DNA of 13,465 nt, from contig CALKFX010000111.1 in the NCBI GenBank assembly GCA_938084875.1, positions 1-13,465 of the forward strand, given 5' to 3'. The stretch comes from an uncultured Flavobacteriales bacterium. GTDB lineage: Bacteria; Bacteroidota; Bacteroidia; Flavobacteriales_D; Parvicellaceae. The notes under the pieces were generated by a model that was given only the letters and a program-made list of their open reading frames with translations, was not told the DNA's origin and did no database searches. The position numbers and the translations under genes are program-made. Below, piece by piece: positions 1 through 7,626 of the stretch; the first letter of the stretch is position 1, and every line of letters starts with the position of its first letter.

Positions 1-1
1 G

Positions 2-75
2 TGGCGCGGGGGGGAATCGAACCCCCGACCTCAGGGTTATGAATCCTGCGCTCTAACCGTCTGAGCTACCGCGCC
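2..75 (-). tRNA. tRNA-Met (CAT anticodon), elongator type
   Basis: Read on the minus strand this folds as a full cloverleaf. The 7-bp acceptor stem GGCGCGG/CCGCGCC is perfect, the D stem is GCTC/GAGC, the T stem is GGGGG/CCCCC with loop TTCGATT, and the discriminator base is A (plus position 2). The anticodon loop TTCATAA gives CAU. The anticodon stem CAGGA/CCCTG has four pairs and an A-C mismatch next to the loop. The first acceptor pair is a normal G-C, and the three consecutive G-C pairs of initiator tRNAs are absent from the anticodon stem, so this is not the initiator. Position 1 would be the first C of an encoded CCA; the rest lies outside the window. A lysidine-modified tRNA-Ile2 also carries CAU and cannot be fully excluded. 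Confidence 0.93.
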
Positions 76-86
76 ATTTAAGGCGA

Positions 87-94
87 CAAATATA
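87..94 (-). promoter_or_regulatory. Putative Bacteroidota -7 promoter box for the tRNA
   Basis: On the minus strand these bases read TATATTTG, an exact match to the TAnnTTTG -7 consensus of the Bacteroidota primary sigma factor. The box ends 11 bases before the mature tRNA 5' end, so a transcript starting about 6-7 bases downstream would carry only a very short leader. I see no clear TTG -33 element at the usual distance, so the call rests on the -7 match and its position. Confidence 0.45.
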
Positions 95-227
95 GATAAA
101 TTTAGAAAATTAGTACGCTACATATTATTCTATTGTTAAATAATAATTTGAGGATTTTTTCTGTTATGTAAACATTGTATTTAATTTTTTCTATATTGGC
201 AACAATAAGTAAAGAATATACATCGAT

Positions 228-605
228 ATGAGTAAAACAAAATCAGAATTTGAATATATTATAAATACCTCCCCTATTATTTTGTTTAACTGCTTGACTA
301 CAGCAAGTGGCTTATCTGAATGGTTTTGCGACGATGTTAATCTCAAAGACGATAAATTTACATTTTTTTGGGACGGTAGTGAAGAAACTGCTACTCTAAA
401 AAATGTAAAAAAAGGTGAATCTGTTAAATTTCAGTGGGACGACGATGAAGGAGAAGATTACTATTTTGAAATGGCCATAAGAATAGATGACCTAACTAAA
501 GAAGTTGCACTAATTATTACCGATTTTTACGAAGACGATGAAGATGAATTAAGATTACTTTGGGACAATAATATTCATAAATTAAAGCAAGCTATTGGGG
601 GATAA
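228..605 (+). CDS. START-like domain protein (SRPBCC fold, Bacteroidota type)
   Basis: This 125-residue protein matches the small START-like family common in Bacteroidota, a single SRPBCC (helix-grip) domain of the AHSA1/Bet v1 superfamily. Recognisable features are the early segment SPIILFNCLTTASGLSEWF (residues 15-33), where a helix precedes the 'SGLSEWF' motif, then the strand pair around FTFFWDGSEETA (44-55). A strongly acidic stretch DDDEGED (71-77) follows, and a C-terminal helix ends in KLKQAIGG. There is no signal peptide, so it should be cytosolic. The ligand and role are not known. It starts with ATG behind an A-rich leader without a Shine-Dalgarno sequence. It is followed after 32 bp by the LptF/G permease and may be co-transcribed with it. 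The length is normal for the family. Confidence 0.85.
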   Translation: MSKTKSEFEYIINTSPIILFNCLTTASGLSEWFCDDVNLKDDKFTFFWDGSEETATLKNVKKGESVKFQWDDDEGEDYYFEMAIRIDDLTKEVALIITDFYEDDEDELRLLWDNNIHKLKQAIGG

Positions 606-637
606 ATACATTTAATAATCTTTTAAATTAAAATAAT

Positions 638-2074
638 TTGAAGAGAATTAGTTGGTTGGTAATATCCTCATTCCTAGGTCCATTTTTATTGAATTTCATT
701 ATCTGGATGGTTATCCTTGATATGCAGTTTTTGTGGCTGTATATTGATGATCTCATGGGGAAAGGATTAGAGTGGAATATTATTTTAGAACTATTAATTT
801 ATGCATCTGCAAATTGGGTTCCTTTAGCACTTCCTCTATCAGTTTTATTGGCTTCAATTATGTCGTTTGGGAGTTTAGGAGAAAAAAAAGAACTTCTCGC
901 AATGAAAGCATCGGGAATCTCGTTGTTTAAAATAATGAAGCCACTAATGGTTGTTATTTTGTTTGTTGCTCTATTTGCCTTTTATTTTACGAATAGTCTT
1001 TGGCCAGTTGCCAACTTTAAAATGAGAGTTCTTCTAAGAGATATCCAAAAAACTAAAGTAGCATTAGTTCTTCAACCAGGAATCTTTTTTAAATCTGACC
1101 TATTTTCAATTAGAGTTGGTGAAAAAGATAGAAATGGAATAGAATTTAACGATGTATTAATTTATGATCAAAGTAATATAAATAAACAAAAACTTGGCTC
1201 ATGGTCCTATAAAAAAGACCCTAGAGATTACAAAAGAGTTATTAGAGCAAAAAAAGGGAAATTAATTAATCCAGAAGACAGATCTAAATTGGAACTTGAG
1301 CTTTCAGACGGTTATATGATTCAAGAGTGGAATCCAGAATCTTTTAAAGATTCCAAGGTTCCCTACACAAAATATAATTTTAAAAAGACAGTTATATCCT
1401 TTGAACTAAACGCATTTGAATTTCAAAGATCTAGTGAAAGCTCCTATAAAAGAGACGAATATCTTCTCAGCTTAGGTCAAATATATACTTTAAATGATTC
1501 TATTATAGAGCAAAAAAATAAACAATATGAAAAAATTAATGGTCTTATAACGGACCAAATATCTTTATTAAAAGATTCTAGCCATAAATGTTCAAAGATT
1601 ACACAAGATTATTTTCAAAAAGTAAGTGAAATACAGTCCAAAAAAGGAATTAAAAGAGACCACCAAATAGCTATTAAAAAATTAGATCAATTAAGAAATC
1701 ATATAAAAGTTGCTAAAGCAAAAGATAAATCTGCTGAAAATTTCATTTCTAATTTAAAAATAGAATGGAATAGAAAATTCACTCTTTCCTATGCAGTTTT
1801 CATGTTGTTTTTTTTAGGAGCTCCTTTAGGTGCAGTTGTGAAAAAAGGTGGACTAGGATGGCCTGTGATTACTGCAATTTTGATTTTTTTAATTTACTTT
1901 GTGCTAACAAGAGCTGGAGAAGAAATGGCTTCGAACTATACCATGTTGCCTAGGACTGGAATGTGGCTTAGTTCTATATGTATAACTCCAATTTCAATAT
2001 TTATTTTCTATAAAGCTAACAGAGACGCAAAGATTTTTGAATTAGAATGGTACCAACGAATAATTAAAAAATGA
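638..2074 (+). CDS. LptF/LptG (YjgP/YjgQ) family permease
   Basis: Inner-membrane permease of the LPS export ABC transporter, which extracts lipopolysaccharide and hands it to the periplasmic bridge with LptB2. Hydrophobic segments lie at about 7-32, 56-80 and 101-122. They are followed by a large periplasmic region (about 125-375) and a C-terminal membrane block starting near 381, with the family motif FLGAPLGAVVKKGGLG and further segments near 410-425 and 443-460. The loop EKKELLAMKASGIS (82-95) is the conserved cytoplasmic element that contacts the ATPase. At 478 residues it is longer than the roughly 360 of E. coli LptF/G. The excess is mainly a charged, probably coiled-coil stretch at about 285-375. 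The start is TTG: an in-frame TAA lies nine bases upstream and the next ATG falls inside the first membrane helix. Whether it acts as LptF or LptG cannot be told here. Its stop overlaps the next gene by ATGA. Confidence 0.88.
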   Translation: MKRISWLVISSFLGPFLLNFIIWMVILDMQFLWLYIDDLMGKGLEWNIILELLIYASANWVPLALPLSVLLASIMSFGSLGEKKELLAMKASGISLFKIMKPLMVVILFVALFAFYFTNSLWPVANFKMRVLLRDIQKTKVALVLQPGIFFKSDLFSIRVGEKDRNGIEFNDVLIYDQSNINKQKLGSWSYKKDPRDYKRVIRAKKGKLINPEDRSKLELELSDGYMIQEWNPESFKDSKVPYTKYNFKKTVISFELNAFEFQRSSESSYKRDEYLLSLGQIYTLNDSIIEQKNKQYEKINGLITDQISLLKDSSHKCSKITQDYFQKVSEIQSKKGIKRDHQIAIKKLDQLRNHIKVAKAKDKSAENFISNLKIEWNRKFTLSYAVFMLFFLGAPLGAVVKKGGLGWPVITAILIFLIYFVLTRAGEEMASNYTMLPRTGMWLSSICITPISIFIFYKANRDAKIFELEWYQRIIKK

Positions 2075-3273
2075 AAGTATTGCAAATATGTCATAAACCA
2101 CCTCTACCCTCAACAGATGGTGGTTGTATTGCAATTAACAATATATCTAGAGGTCTGATTAAGGAATTGGGTTCTATTAAAGTATTGACTATAAATACAT
2201 TAAAACATCCTTTTAACCTAAAACACTTTGACAAAAACTACATCAAAAATTCTAAAATAGAGTCAATATTTGTGGATACCAAACTAAATATTGTAGATGC
2301 ATTTTCAAATTTGGTTACTTACGACTCTTACAATATTTCAAGATTTTTTTCACCAGATTTTAATGCTCTGATAATTAAGACATTAAAATCTGATAGTTTT
2401 GATATTGTACTTTTGGAAAGTTTATTTACAACACCATATATTGAAACTATAAGAAATTATTCTACTTCTAAAATTATATTAAGGTCTCATAATTTAGAAT
2501 ATATAATATGGAAGAGACTCTCAAAAGAAAGTGTAAACCCAGCAAAAAAAATATACCTCAAATTACTTTCTAGTCAACTAAAGAACTATGAATTAAATAT
2601 TTTAAAAAAAATTGATGGAATTGCTACAATTAGTAAACAAGACAAAAATATGTATTTAGAACTTAACTGTCCTGTAAAAACTGTAACTATCCCATTTGGA
2701 ATAGAAACTAAAAATTACAATTATAACATCAAAAATAGAGAGGACGGCAAATTAAAGTTTTTTCATCTGGGAGCTATGGACTGGAAACCAAATCTTGAAG
2801 CTGTGGGTTGGCTTCTAGACGAAATATGGCCTGAAATTCAAAAAAAAATTCCAAATGCAGAACTACATCTTGCAGGAAAAAATATGCCAGATTGGTTATT
2901 TAAAAAGAAAGATAATAATGTATTTAATCACACAGAGGTCAAAGACTCGTCGAAATTTATTTCTGAGCATGATGTAATGTTAGTTCCATTACTATCTGCA
3001 GGTGGGATAAGAGTTAAAATTATTGAAGGAATGGCGCATGGGAAAGCAATTATTTCTACTAAAATTGGTGCAGAAGGTATTGATTATAAAAATGAAGAAA
3101 ATATTTTAATAGCTAATTCTCCACAAGAATTTTGCAAACAAGCTTTGAAAATTAACACAGAAAAAACTGACTATAAAAAAATAGGTAAAAACGCTAGAGA
3201 ACATGTCTTAAAAACCTATGATCAAAATAAAATATCAAAAAAGTTAGTTGATTTTTTTGAATCTGTTTTATGA
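2071..3273 (+). CDS. Glycosyltransferase family 4 protein (first of a pair)
   Basis: A 400-residue GT-B fold retaining glycosyltransferase, predicted to be cytoplasmic or membrane-associated and to transfer a nucleotide-sugar residue to a surface glycan. The N-terminal Rossmann half opens with MKVLQICHKPPLPSTDGG, where the Pro/Gly-rich loop binds acceptor. RSHNLEYIIWKRL with His140 is typical of this subgroup. The C-terminal domain begins near FHLGAMDWKPN and carries the donor-site segment GGIRVKIIEGMAHGK (311-325). Glu319 is the second Glu of the EX7E motif, while the first position is Gly311, as in many GT4 members of this type. The ATG overlaps the permease stop as ATGA, so translation is probably coupled. 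It also overlaps the following glycosyltransferase in the same way. Donor and acceptor sugars cannot be assigned. No membrane helix is evident. Confidence 0.87.
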   Translation: MKVLQICHKPPLPSTDGGCIAINNISRGLIKELGSIKVLTINTLKHPFNLKHFDKNYIKNSKIESIFVDTKLNIVDAFSNLVTYDSYNISRFFSPDFNALIIKTLKSDSFDIVLLESLFTTPYIETIRNYSTSKIILRSHNLEYIIWKRLSKESVNPAKKIYLKLLSSQLKNYELNILKKIDGIATISKQDKNMYLELNCPVKTVTIPFGIETKNYNYNIKNREDGKLKFFHLGAMDWKPNLEAVGWLLDEIWPEIQKKIPNAELHLAGKNMPDWLFKKKDNNVFNHTEVKDSSKFISEHDVMLVPLLSAGGIRVKIIEGMAHGKAIISTKIGAEGIDYKNEENILIANSPQEFCKQALKINTEKTDYKKIGKNAREHVLKTYDQNKISKKLVDFFESVL

Positions 3274-4445
3274 CAATTATTTATTTTACATCTCGTTTCC
3301 CATATCCAATCAATAAAGGTGATAAGTTAAGGTCCTATTATCAAATTAAAGAACTTTCCAAAAGTCATGAAATTCATTTGATATCGCTTTCAGAGAAATC
3401 TATTTCGGAGAAAAATATATTGGCTTTAAACAAATATTGTAAATCAATAACAATTTATAAAATGATTTTTTTTAAAAGAATTTTCAATCTTTTTAAAACT
3501 TTATTTAATAATAAACCTTTTCAAGTAAATTATTTTTATCATTATTCAATACAAAAAAAATTAAACAATAAAATTGCTGAAATTAATCCTAATTACATCT
3601 TTTGTCAATTAGTAAGAACAGCTATGTATGTTAAAAACAATCATACTAATGCTAAAGTTTTAGACTACATGGATTCTTTATCCAAAGGTATGGAAAGAAG
3701 AATTAAAATTTCAAATATTTTCATGAAACCATTTGTTATAATGGAATTTCAAAGACTTAAAAGATTCGAAAATTTAGCATTTGAATTTTTTAATAAACAT
3801 ATCATTATTTCTGAAAATGACAGAAAAGAAATAGCACACAATAAAAAAGATGAAATTGAAATAATTGGCAACGGGATTGATACAAATTATTTTCAAAAAA
3901 TAGATACAGAAATTAAATACGATATTGTTTTTATTGGAAACCTTAGCTACCTTCCTAATATTGAAGCTGCAAATTTTATAGCCAAAGAAGTTCTTCCCAA
4001 ACTACTTGAAAAACTTCCAAAAATAAAAATTTTGATAGCAGGAAGTAATCCATCCAAAAGAGTTGTAAAATTGGCCAATAATAATATTGAAGTACAAGGT
4101 TGGGTCGAAGATATTAGAAAAACCTACAGCAGCGGTAAAATATTTTTTGCTCCAATGACTATTGGGAGTGGATTACAAAATAAATTATTAGAAGCTATGT
4201 CATCCAGTATTCCTTGCATAACATCAGAACTTAGCAACAAATCTTTAAAAGCAATAGAGAAAAAAAATATTTTAATTGGACGATCAGTAAATGAATATGT
4301 TAATCATATAATTTCACTTCTAAATGACGAGAAAATAAGAAAAAAAATTGGAGAAAGCGGAAGAAAATATGTGATTAAAAATTACAACTGGAAAACTGCA
4401 AACGATAAATTATTAAGATTATTAAAATCTAAACAAAATTTTTAG
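3270..4445 (+). CDS. Glycosyltransferase family 4 protein (second of a pair)
   Basis: A 391-residue GT4 glycosyltransferase. The N-terminus IIYFTSRFPYPINKGDKLR (3-21) has the 'RFPYPxxKGDKxR' signature shared with sugar transferases associated with exopolysaccharide loci (for example the PEP-CTERM/XrtA-type Stp1 group). The C-terminal donor domain begins at about 218 with DIVFIGNLSYLPNIEA and holds IGSGLQNKLLEAMSSS (298-313). Glu308 is the second EX7E acid and the first position is Ser300. The ATG overlaps the preceding stop as ATGA. Together with the upstream gene it forms a tightly coupled pair placed between the LPS permease and ribBA, which suggests a role in building an LPS or surface polysaccharide. 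That role is inferred from position. It is very rich in Lys, Asn and Ile, with notably AT-rich codons. Confidence 0.87.
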   Translation: MTIIYFTSRFPYPINKGDKLRSYYQIKELSKSHEIHLISLSEKSISEKNILALNKYCKSITIYKMIFFKRIFNLFKTLFNNKPFQVNYFYHYSIQKKLNNKIAEINPNYIFCQLVRTAMYVKNNHTNAKVLDYMDSLSKGMERRIKISNIFMKPFVIMEFQRLKRFENLAFEFFNKHIIISENDRKEIAHNKKDEIEIIGNGIDTNYFQKIDTEIKYDIVFIGNLSYLPNIEAANFIAKEVLPKLLEKLPKIKILIAGSNPSKRVVKLANNNIEVQGWVEDIRKTYSSGKIFFAPMTIGSGLQNKLLEAMSSSIPCITSELSNKSLKAIEKKNILIGRSVNEYVNHIISLLNDEKIRKKIGESGRKYVIKNYNWKTANDKLLRLLKSKQNF

Positions 4446-4459
4446 TTGGATTATATAAT

Positions 4460-4467
4460 TAAATTTG
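4460..4467 (+). promoter_or_regulatory. Putative Bacteroidota -7 promoter box upstream of ribBA
   Basis: The bases TAAATTTG match the TAnnTTTG -7 consensus exactly. They lie in the 41-bp gap between the second glycosyltransferase and ribBA and would give a 5' leader of roughly 13 bases. A TTG at 4446-4448 is too close (11 bp) to be an ideal -33 element. In DNA this AT-rich a chance match is possible. If real, ribBA is transcribed independently of the glycosyltransferases. Confidence 0.35.
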
Positions 4468-4486
4468 CAAAAAATTATCTATTAGC

Positions 4487-5695
4487 ATGAATACAATCGA
4501 GGAAGCATTAGAAGATATCAAGCAAGGGAAAATAGTTATTGTTGTTGATGATGAAGACCGAGAAAATGAAGGCGATTTTGTTACCGCTGCAAGGAATGCA
4601 AATCCTGAACTAATTAATTTTATGGCCACACATGGCAGAGGGTTGATATGTACGCCGCTTGTTGAACAAAGGTGTGATGACCTTGGACTTGAGATGATGG
4701 TAGATTCTAATAATTCACACTTTGACACTCCCTTTACCGTATCAATAGATTTAATAGGCGATGGATGTTCCACAGGAATATCGGCTGCAGATAGATCTAA
4801 AACAGTGCAAGCATTAATCGACCCCAATACAAAACCAAAAGATCTTGGTAAACCAGGTCATATTTTTCCTCTAAGAGCCAAAGCTGGTGGTGTTCTAAGA
4901 CGCGCGGGACATACAGAGGCCGCAGTGGATTTAAGTAGATTGGCTGGATTTGAACCAGCTGGATTAATTGTAGAGATAATGAATGAGGATGGAACTATGG
5001 CTAGATTACCTGAACTTAAAGAAATTGCCAAAAGATTTAATTTAAAAATTGTCACCATAGAATCTCTAATTGCCTACAGAATGCAACACGAAACGTTGAT
5101 AGAAGAAGTTGTTGAAGTAGATCTACCAACAAAGCATGGTGATTTCAAATTAAAAGCTTTTAAACAAACTACAACAGGAGAAGAACACCTTGCATTAGTA
5201 AAAGGAGAATGGGATAAAAACGAATCTGTTTTAGTAAGAGTTCATTCTTCTTGCTTTACAGGTGATATATTAGGGTCCTTAAGATGCGATTGTGGAGATC
5301 AATTGACTTCTGCTATGGGAATGATAAATAAAGCGGGCAAAGGCGTTGTATTATACGTTAATCAAGAAGGAAGAGGTATTGGACTTATAAATAAACTAAA
5401 AGCCTATAAACTTCAAGAGCAAGGGTACGATACACTAGATGCTAACTTAAAACTAGGTTTTAAAGGGGATGCTAGAGATTATGGAGTGGGTGCTCAAATT
5501 CTACGAGCAGTTGGAGTTCAGAAAATGAAATTATTAACCAATAATCCTAAAAAAAGAACTGGATTAACTGGATACGGCTTGGAAATTACAGAAACCGTTG
5601 ACATAGAAATAGAATGTAATATTCACAATGAAAAATACTTAGAAACTAAAAAAGAAAAAATGGGACATGAATTAAAAATTAAAAAAACCCGTTAA
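4487..5695 (+). CDS. ribBA: Bifunctional 3,4-dihydroxy-2-butanone-4-phosphate synthase / GTP cyclohydrolase II
   Basis: Two-domain riboflavin-biosynthesis enzyme of 402 residues, normal for RibBA. The N-terminal half converts ribulose 5-phosphate to 3,4-dihydroxy-2-butanone 4-phosphate. It has the acidic metal/substrate loop DDEDRENEGDF (21-31), THGRGLICTPL and RAGHTEAAVDLSRLAG. The C-terminal half opens GTP to the diaminopyrimidinone. Its zinc cysteines are Cys256, Cys267 and Cys269 (CX10CXC within HSSCFTGDILGSLRCDCG), followed by NQEGRGIGL, GYDTLDAN and LLTNNPKKRTGL. All expected motifs of both halves are present, so both activities should be intact. The ATG has no Shine-Dalgarno. The 41-bp leader is far too short for an FMN riboswitch. 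The stop codon ends one base before the convergent purC stop. Confidence 0.96.
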   Translation: MNTIEEALEDIKQGKIVIVVDDEDRENEGDFVTAARNANPELINFMATHGRGLICTPLVEQRCDDLGLEMMVDSNNSHFDTPFTVSIDLIGDGCSTGISAADRSKTVQALIDPNTKPKDLGKPGHIFPLRAKAGGVLRRAGHTEAAVDLSRLAGFEPAGLIVEIMNEDGTMARLPELKEIAKRFNLKIVTIESLIAYRMQHETLIEEVVEVDLPTKHGDFKLKAFKQTTTGEEHLALVKGEWDKNESVLVRVHSSCFTGDILGSLRCDCGDQLTSAMGMINKAGKGVVLYVNQEGRGIGLINKLKAYKLQEQGYDTLDANLKLGFKGDARDYGVGAQILRAVGVQKMKLLTNNPKKRTGLTGYGLEITETVDIEIECNIHNEKYLETKKEKMGHELKIKKTR

Positions 5696-5696
5696 C

Positions 5697-6635
5697 TTAT
5701 TTGAAAAATTTAAGTACGTTTTTTTCAATTCTTTCAAGAGGATTTTCAAGTTCAGACTTTTGAAATTTTGTTCCACTTACTTTTTCAAAAAGTTCAATAT
5801 ATCTATTTGAAACAGATTCAACAAACTCCTTATCCATTTCTGGAATCTTTTGACCATCTTTTCCTTGAAAGCCATTTTCCATTAACCATTCTCTGACAAA
5901 TTCTTTACTTAATTGTTTTTGAGGTTCTCCATTTTCTTGCCTTTCTTGATAACCGTCCTTATAAAAATATCGACTAGAATCTGGTGTGTGAATTTCATCA
6001 ATTAAAAATATTTTACCGTCTTTTTTTCCAAATTCATACTTTGTATCCACTAAAATTAAGCCTCTTTCATCTGCCATTTCAGATCCTCTTTGAAAAACTG
6101 CTCTAGTATACTTCTCTAACTTTAAATAATCTTTTTCTTCAACTATCCCCTTTCTTAAAATATCTTCCCTAGATATATCTTCGTCATGGCCAAAATCTGC
6201 TTTTGTAGAAGGAGTAATAATTGGTGTTGGAAACTTTTGATGTTCTACCATCCCATCTGGCATTTTAACACCACATATTTCTCTTTTTCCAGATTTATAA
6301 GTTCTCCATGCGTGGCCGGTTAGATAGCCTCTTATAACCATTTCTATTTTAAAAGGTTCACAAAAATGGCCTATTGTCACATTTGGATCAGGAGATGAAA
6401 TCATCCAGTTTGGAACAATATCTTCTGTGGATTTCAAAAACTTTTTAGCCAATTGATTTAAAACCTGTCCTTTGAAAGGAATACCTTTAGGTAAAACAAC
6501 ATCGAATGCTGAAATTCTATCTGTTACAATCATTGTTAAGAATTCATCATTTATATTATACACATCTCTAACTTTTCCATTATATACGCCTTTCTGATTG
6601 GGGAAATTAAATCTGGTACTTGTAATTGCTTTCAT
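5697..6635 (-). CDS. purC: Phosphoribosylaminoimidazolesuccinocarboxamide synthase (SAICAR synthase)
   Basis: Catalyses the ATP-dependent joining of CAIR and aspartate to SAICAR in de novo purine synthesis, in the cytosol. It has 312 residues, the longer form like the yeast enzyme rather than the roughly 237-residue E. coli type. The nucleotide-binding start GVYNGKVRDVY is followed by VTDRISAFDVVLPKGIPFKG. SAICAR synthase signature 1 is at PFKIEMVIRGYLTG (94-107) and signature 2 at LVDTKYEFG (195-203), then IDEIHTPDSSRYF. The ATG lies 5 bp after the phoH stop, so the two form one operon, an arrangement I recall in other Bacteroidota. It converges on ribBA with one base between the stops, leaving no room for a separate terminator. 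Confidence 0.96.
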   Translation of the reverse strand: MKAITSTRFNFPNQKGVYNGKVRDVYNINDEFLTMIVTDRISAFDVVLPKGIPFKGQVLNQLAKKFLKSTEDIVPNWMISSPDPNVTIGHFCEPFKIEMVIRGYLTGHAWRTYKSGKREICGVKMPDGMVEHQKFPTPIITPSTKADFGHDEDISREDILRKGIVEEKDYLKLEKYTRAVFQRGSEMADERGLILVDTKYEFGKKDGKIFLIDEIHTPDSSRYFYKDGYQERQENGEPQKQLSKEFVREWLMENGFQGKDGQKIPEMDKEFVESVSNRYIELFEKVSGTKFQKSELENPLERIEKNVLKFFK

Positions 6636-6640
6636 TTTAT

Positions 6641-7573
6641 TTATTTAAATACTTTAATAATTTTTTTAACTAAAGGGTGCCTAACAACATCTTCTTCATT
6701 CAGATTTACAATACTAATATCTTTTTGATTTTTAAATAAATCTAAGGCTAATTTTAAACCACTTTTTTGGTGTTTTGGCAAATCAACTTGAGTAATATCT
6801 CCAGTAACAATAAACTTTGCAGACTTACCCATTCTTGTCAAAAACATTTTTAATTGCGCTTCGGTTGTATTCTGTGCTTCATCTAATATTACAAATGCAT
6901 TGTCTAGAGTTCTTCCTCTCATAAAACCTAAAGGAGCAATTTGAATAACCTTATCTTCTAAATATTCAGTTAATTTTGAGGTAGGAATCATGTCTCTCAA
7001 AGCATCGTAAAGAGGTTGTAAATAGGGATCTAATTTTTCTTTTAAATCCCCTGGAAGAAATCCTAAGTTTTCGCCTGCTTCAACAGCTGGTCTAGTTAAA
7101 ATTATTTTTCTAACTCTCTTTTCTTTTAATGCTTTTACTGCTAAAGCAACTGCAGTGTATGTTTTTCCAGAACCTGCAGGTCCTACTGCAAATAACAAAT
7201 CATCTTTTTCGATGGCATTTACCATATTAAACTGATTTAGAGATCTTGATCTAATTATTCTTCCTTTATTACCATATATTAAAACATTGTCTTTGGAAAA
7301 ATTTGTTTTTTCTAGTTGGTATTTTTTTTCAATAATTGATTTTAAAACTATGTCTGATAGAGAACCAAATTTTGAATAATGATTTTCAATCATTGACCAT
7401 GATTCCAAAAATATCTTAACATTTTTTTCATCTCCTATTACGTTAAGATCTTCATCTCTTAAAATTAACTTTAGTTTTGGATAATTGGTCTTAAGTAAAT
7501 CTAGATTTTGATTTTTATCTCCAAATATTTCAGATTGAGAAGACCTAGATATATTAATTTTCTTTTGCTGCAA
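6641..7573 (-). CDS. phoH: PhoH family ATPase
   Basis: Cytosolic P-loop NTPase of the PhoH/YbeZ family, linked in other bacteria to RNA metabolism together with YbeY. It has 310 residues. An N-terminal region of about 110 residues precedes the ATPase core. The Walker A motif is GPAGSGKT (131-138), followed by LTRPAVEAGENLGFLPGDLK. The conserved segment FMRGRTLDNAFVILDEAQNTT contains the Walker B Asp231-Glu232. Sensor-like VTGDITQVDLP comes next and the protein ends in VRHPLVKKIIKVFK. The chosen start is TTG at 7573: no ATG lies further upstream in frame before a stop at about 7595, and this start keeps the expected N-terminal length. It heads the phoH-purC unit and is divergent from the SAM hydroxide adenosyltransferase. 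Confidence 0.93.
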   Translation of the reverse strand: MQQKKINISRSSQSEIFGDKNQNLDLLKTNYPKLKLILRDEDLNVIGDEKNVKIFLESWSMIENHYSKFGSLSDIVLKSIIEKKYQLEKTNFSKDNVLIYGNKGRIIRSRSLNQFNMVNAIEKDDLLFAVGPAGSGKTYTAVALAVKALKEKRVRKIILTRPAVEAGENLGFLPGDLKEKLDPYLQPLYDALRDMIPTSKLTEYLEDKVIQIAPLGFMRGRTLDNAFVILDEAQNTTEAQLKMFLTRMGKSAKFIVTGDITQVDLPKHQKSGLKLALDLFKNQKDISIVNLNEEDVVRHPLVKKIIKVFK

Positions 7574-7605
7574 ATAAAGAATGGTTTTAAGAAATTAAAT
7601 TATTG

Positions 7606-7613
7606 TATTTTTG
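7606..7613 (+). promoter_or_regulatory. Putative -7 box for the rightward operon
   Basis: TATTTTTG matches TAnnTTTG exactly and lies 44 bp before the ATG at 7658, giving a leader of about 35-40 bases. A convincing TTG -33 element is not visible at the usual spacing. The site sits in the 84-bp divergent region shared with phoH. Confidence 0.4.
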
Positions 7614-7618
7614 AATAA

Positions 7619-7626
7619 CAAATGTA
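7619..7626 (-). promoter_or_regulatory. Putative -7 box for the phoH-purC operon
   Basis: On the minus strand the bases read TACATTTG, an exact TAnnTTTG match. It lies about 45 bp before the phoH TTG start, which would give a leader of about 40 bases. It is placed almost symmetrically with the rightward box at 7606-7613, so the two promoters would overlap face to face and could compete for RNA polymerase. No clear -33 element is seen. Confidence 0.4.

Noticed and set aside
2..75. Initiator tRNA-fMet or tRNA-Ile2
   Set aside because: The first acceptor pair is G-C and the anticodon stem lacks the three G-C pairs of initiators. Overall bases match elongator Met better than the usual Ile2 sequence, though lysidine modification cannot be read from DNA.
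76..227. CRISPR array, inverted repeat or small RNA in the spacer between tRNA and first gene
   Set aside because: No repeated units and no stable hairpin followed by a T tract; only AT-rich sequence with promoter-like boxes.
3019..3027. Missing first Glu of EX7E in both glycosyltransferases taken as inactivation
   Set aside because: Many active GT4 subgroups have Gly or Ser there (GSG..xKxLE pattern), so this is a family trait and not decay.
4446..4486. Possible FMN riboswitch before ribBA
   Set aside because: The gap is only 41 bp; an RFN element needs over 100 bases and no conserved RFN segments are visible.
4459..4827. Open 122-codon frame on the minus strand opposite the start of ribBA
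   Set aside because: It lies wholly opposite well-conserved ribBA coding sequence, is Ser/Ile-rich as expected for an antisense frame, and shows no family motif.
4858..5058. 66-codon minus-strand frame inside ribBA
   Set aside because: Shadow of ribBA; no recognisable domain.
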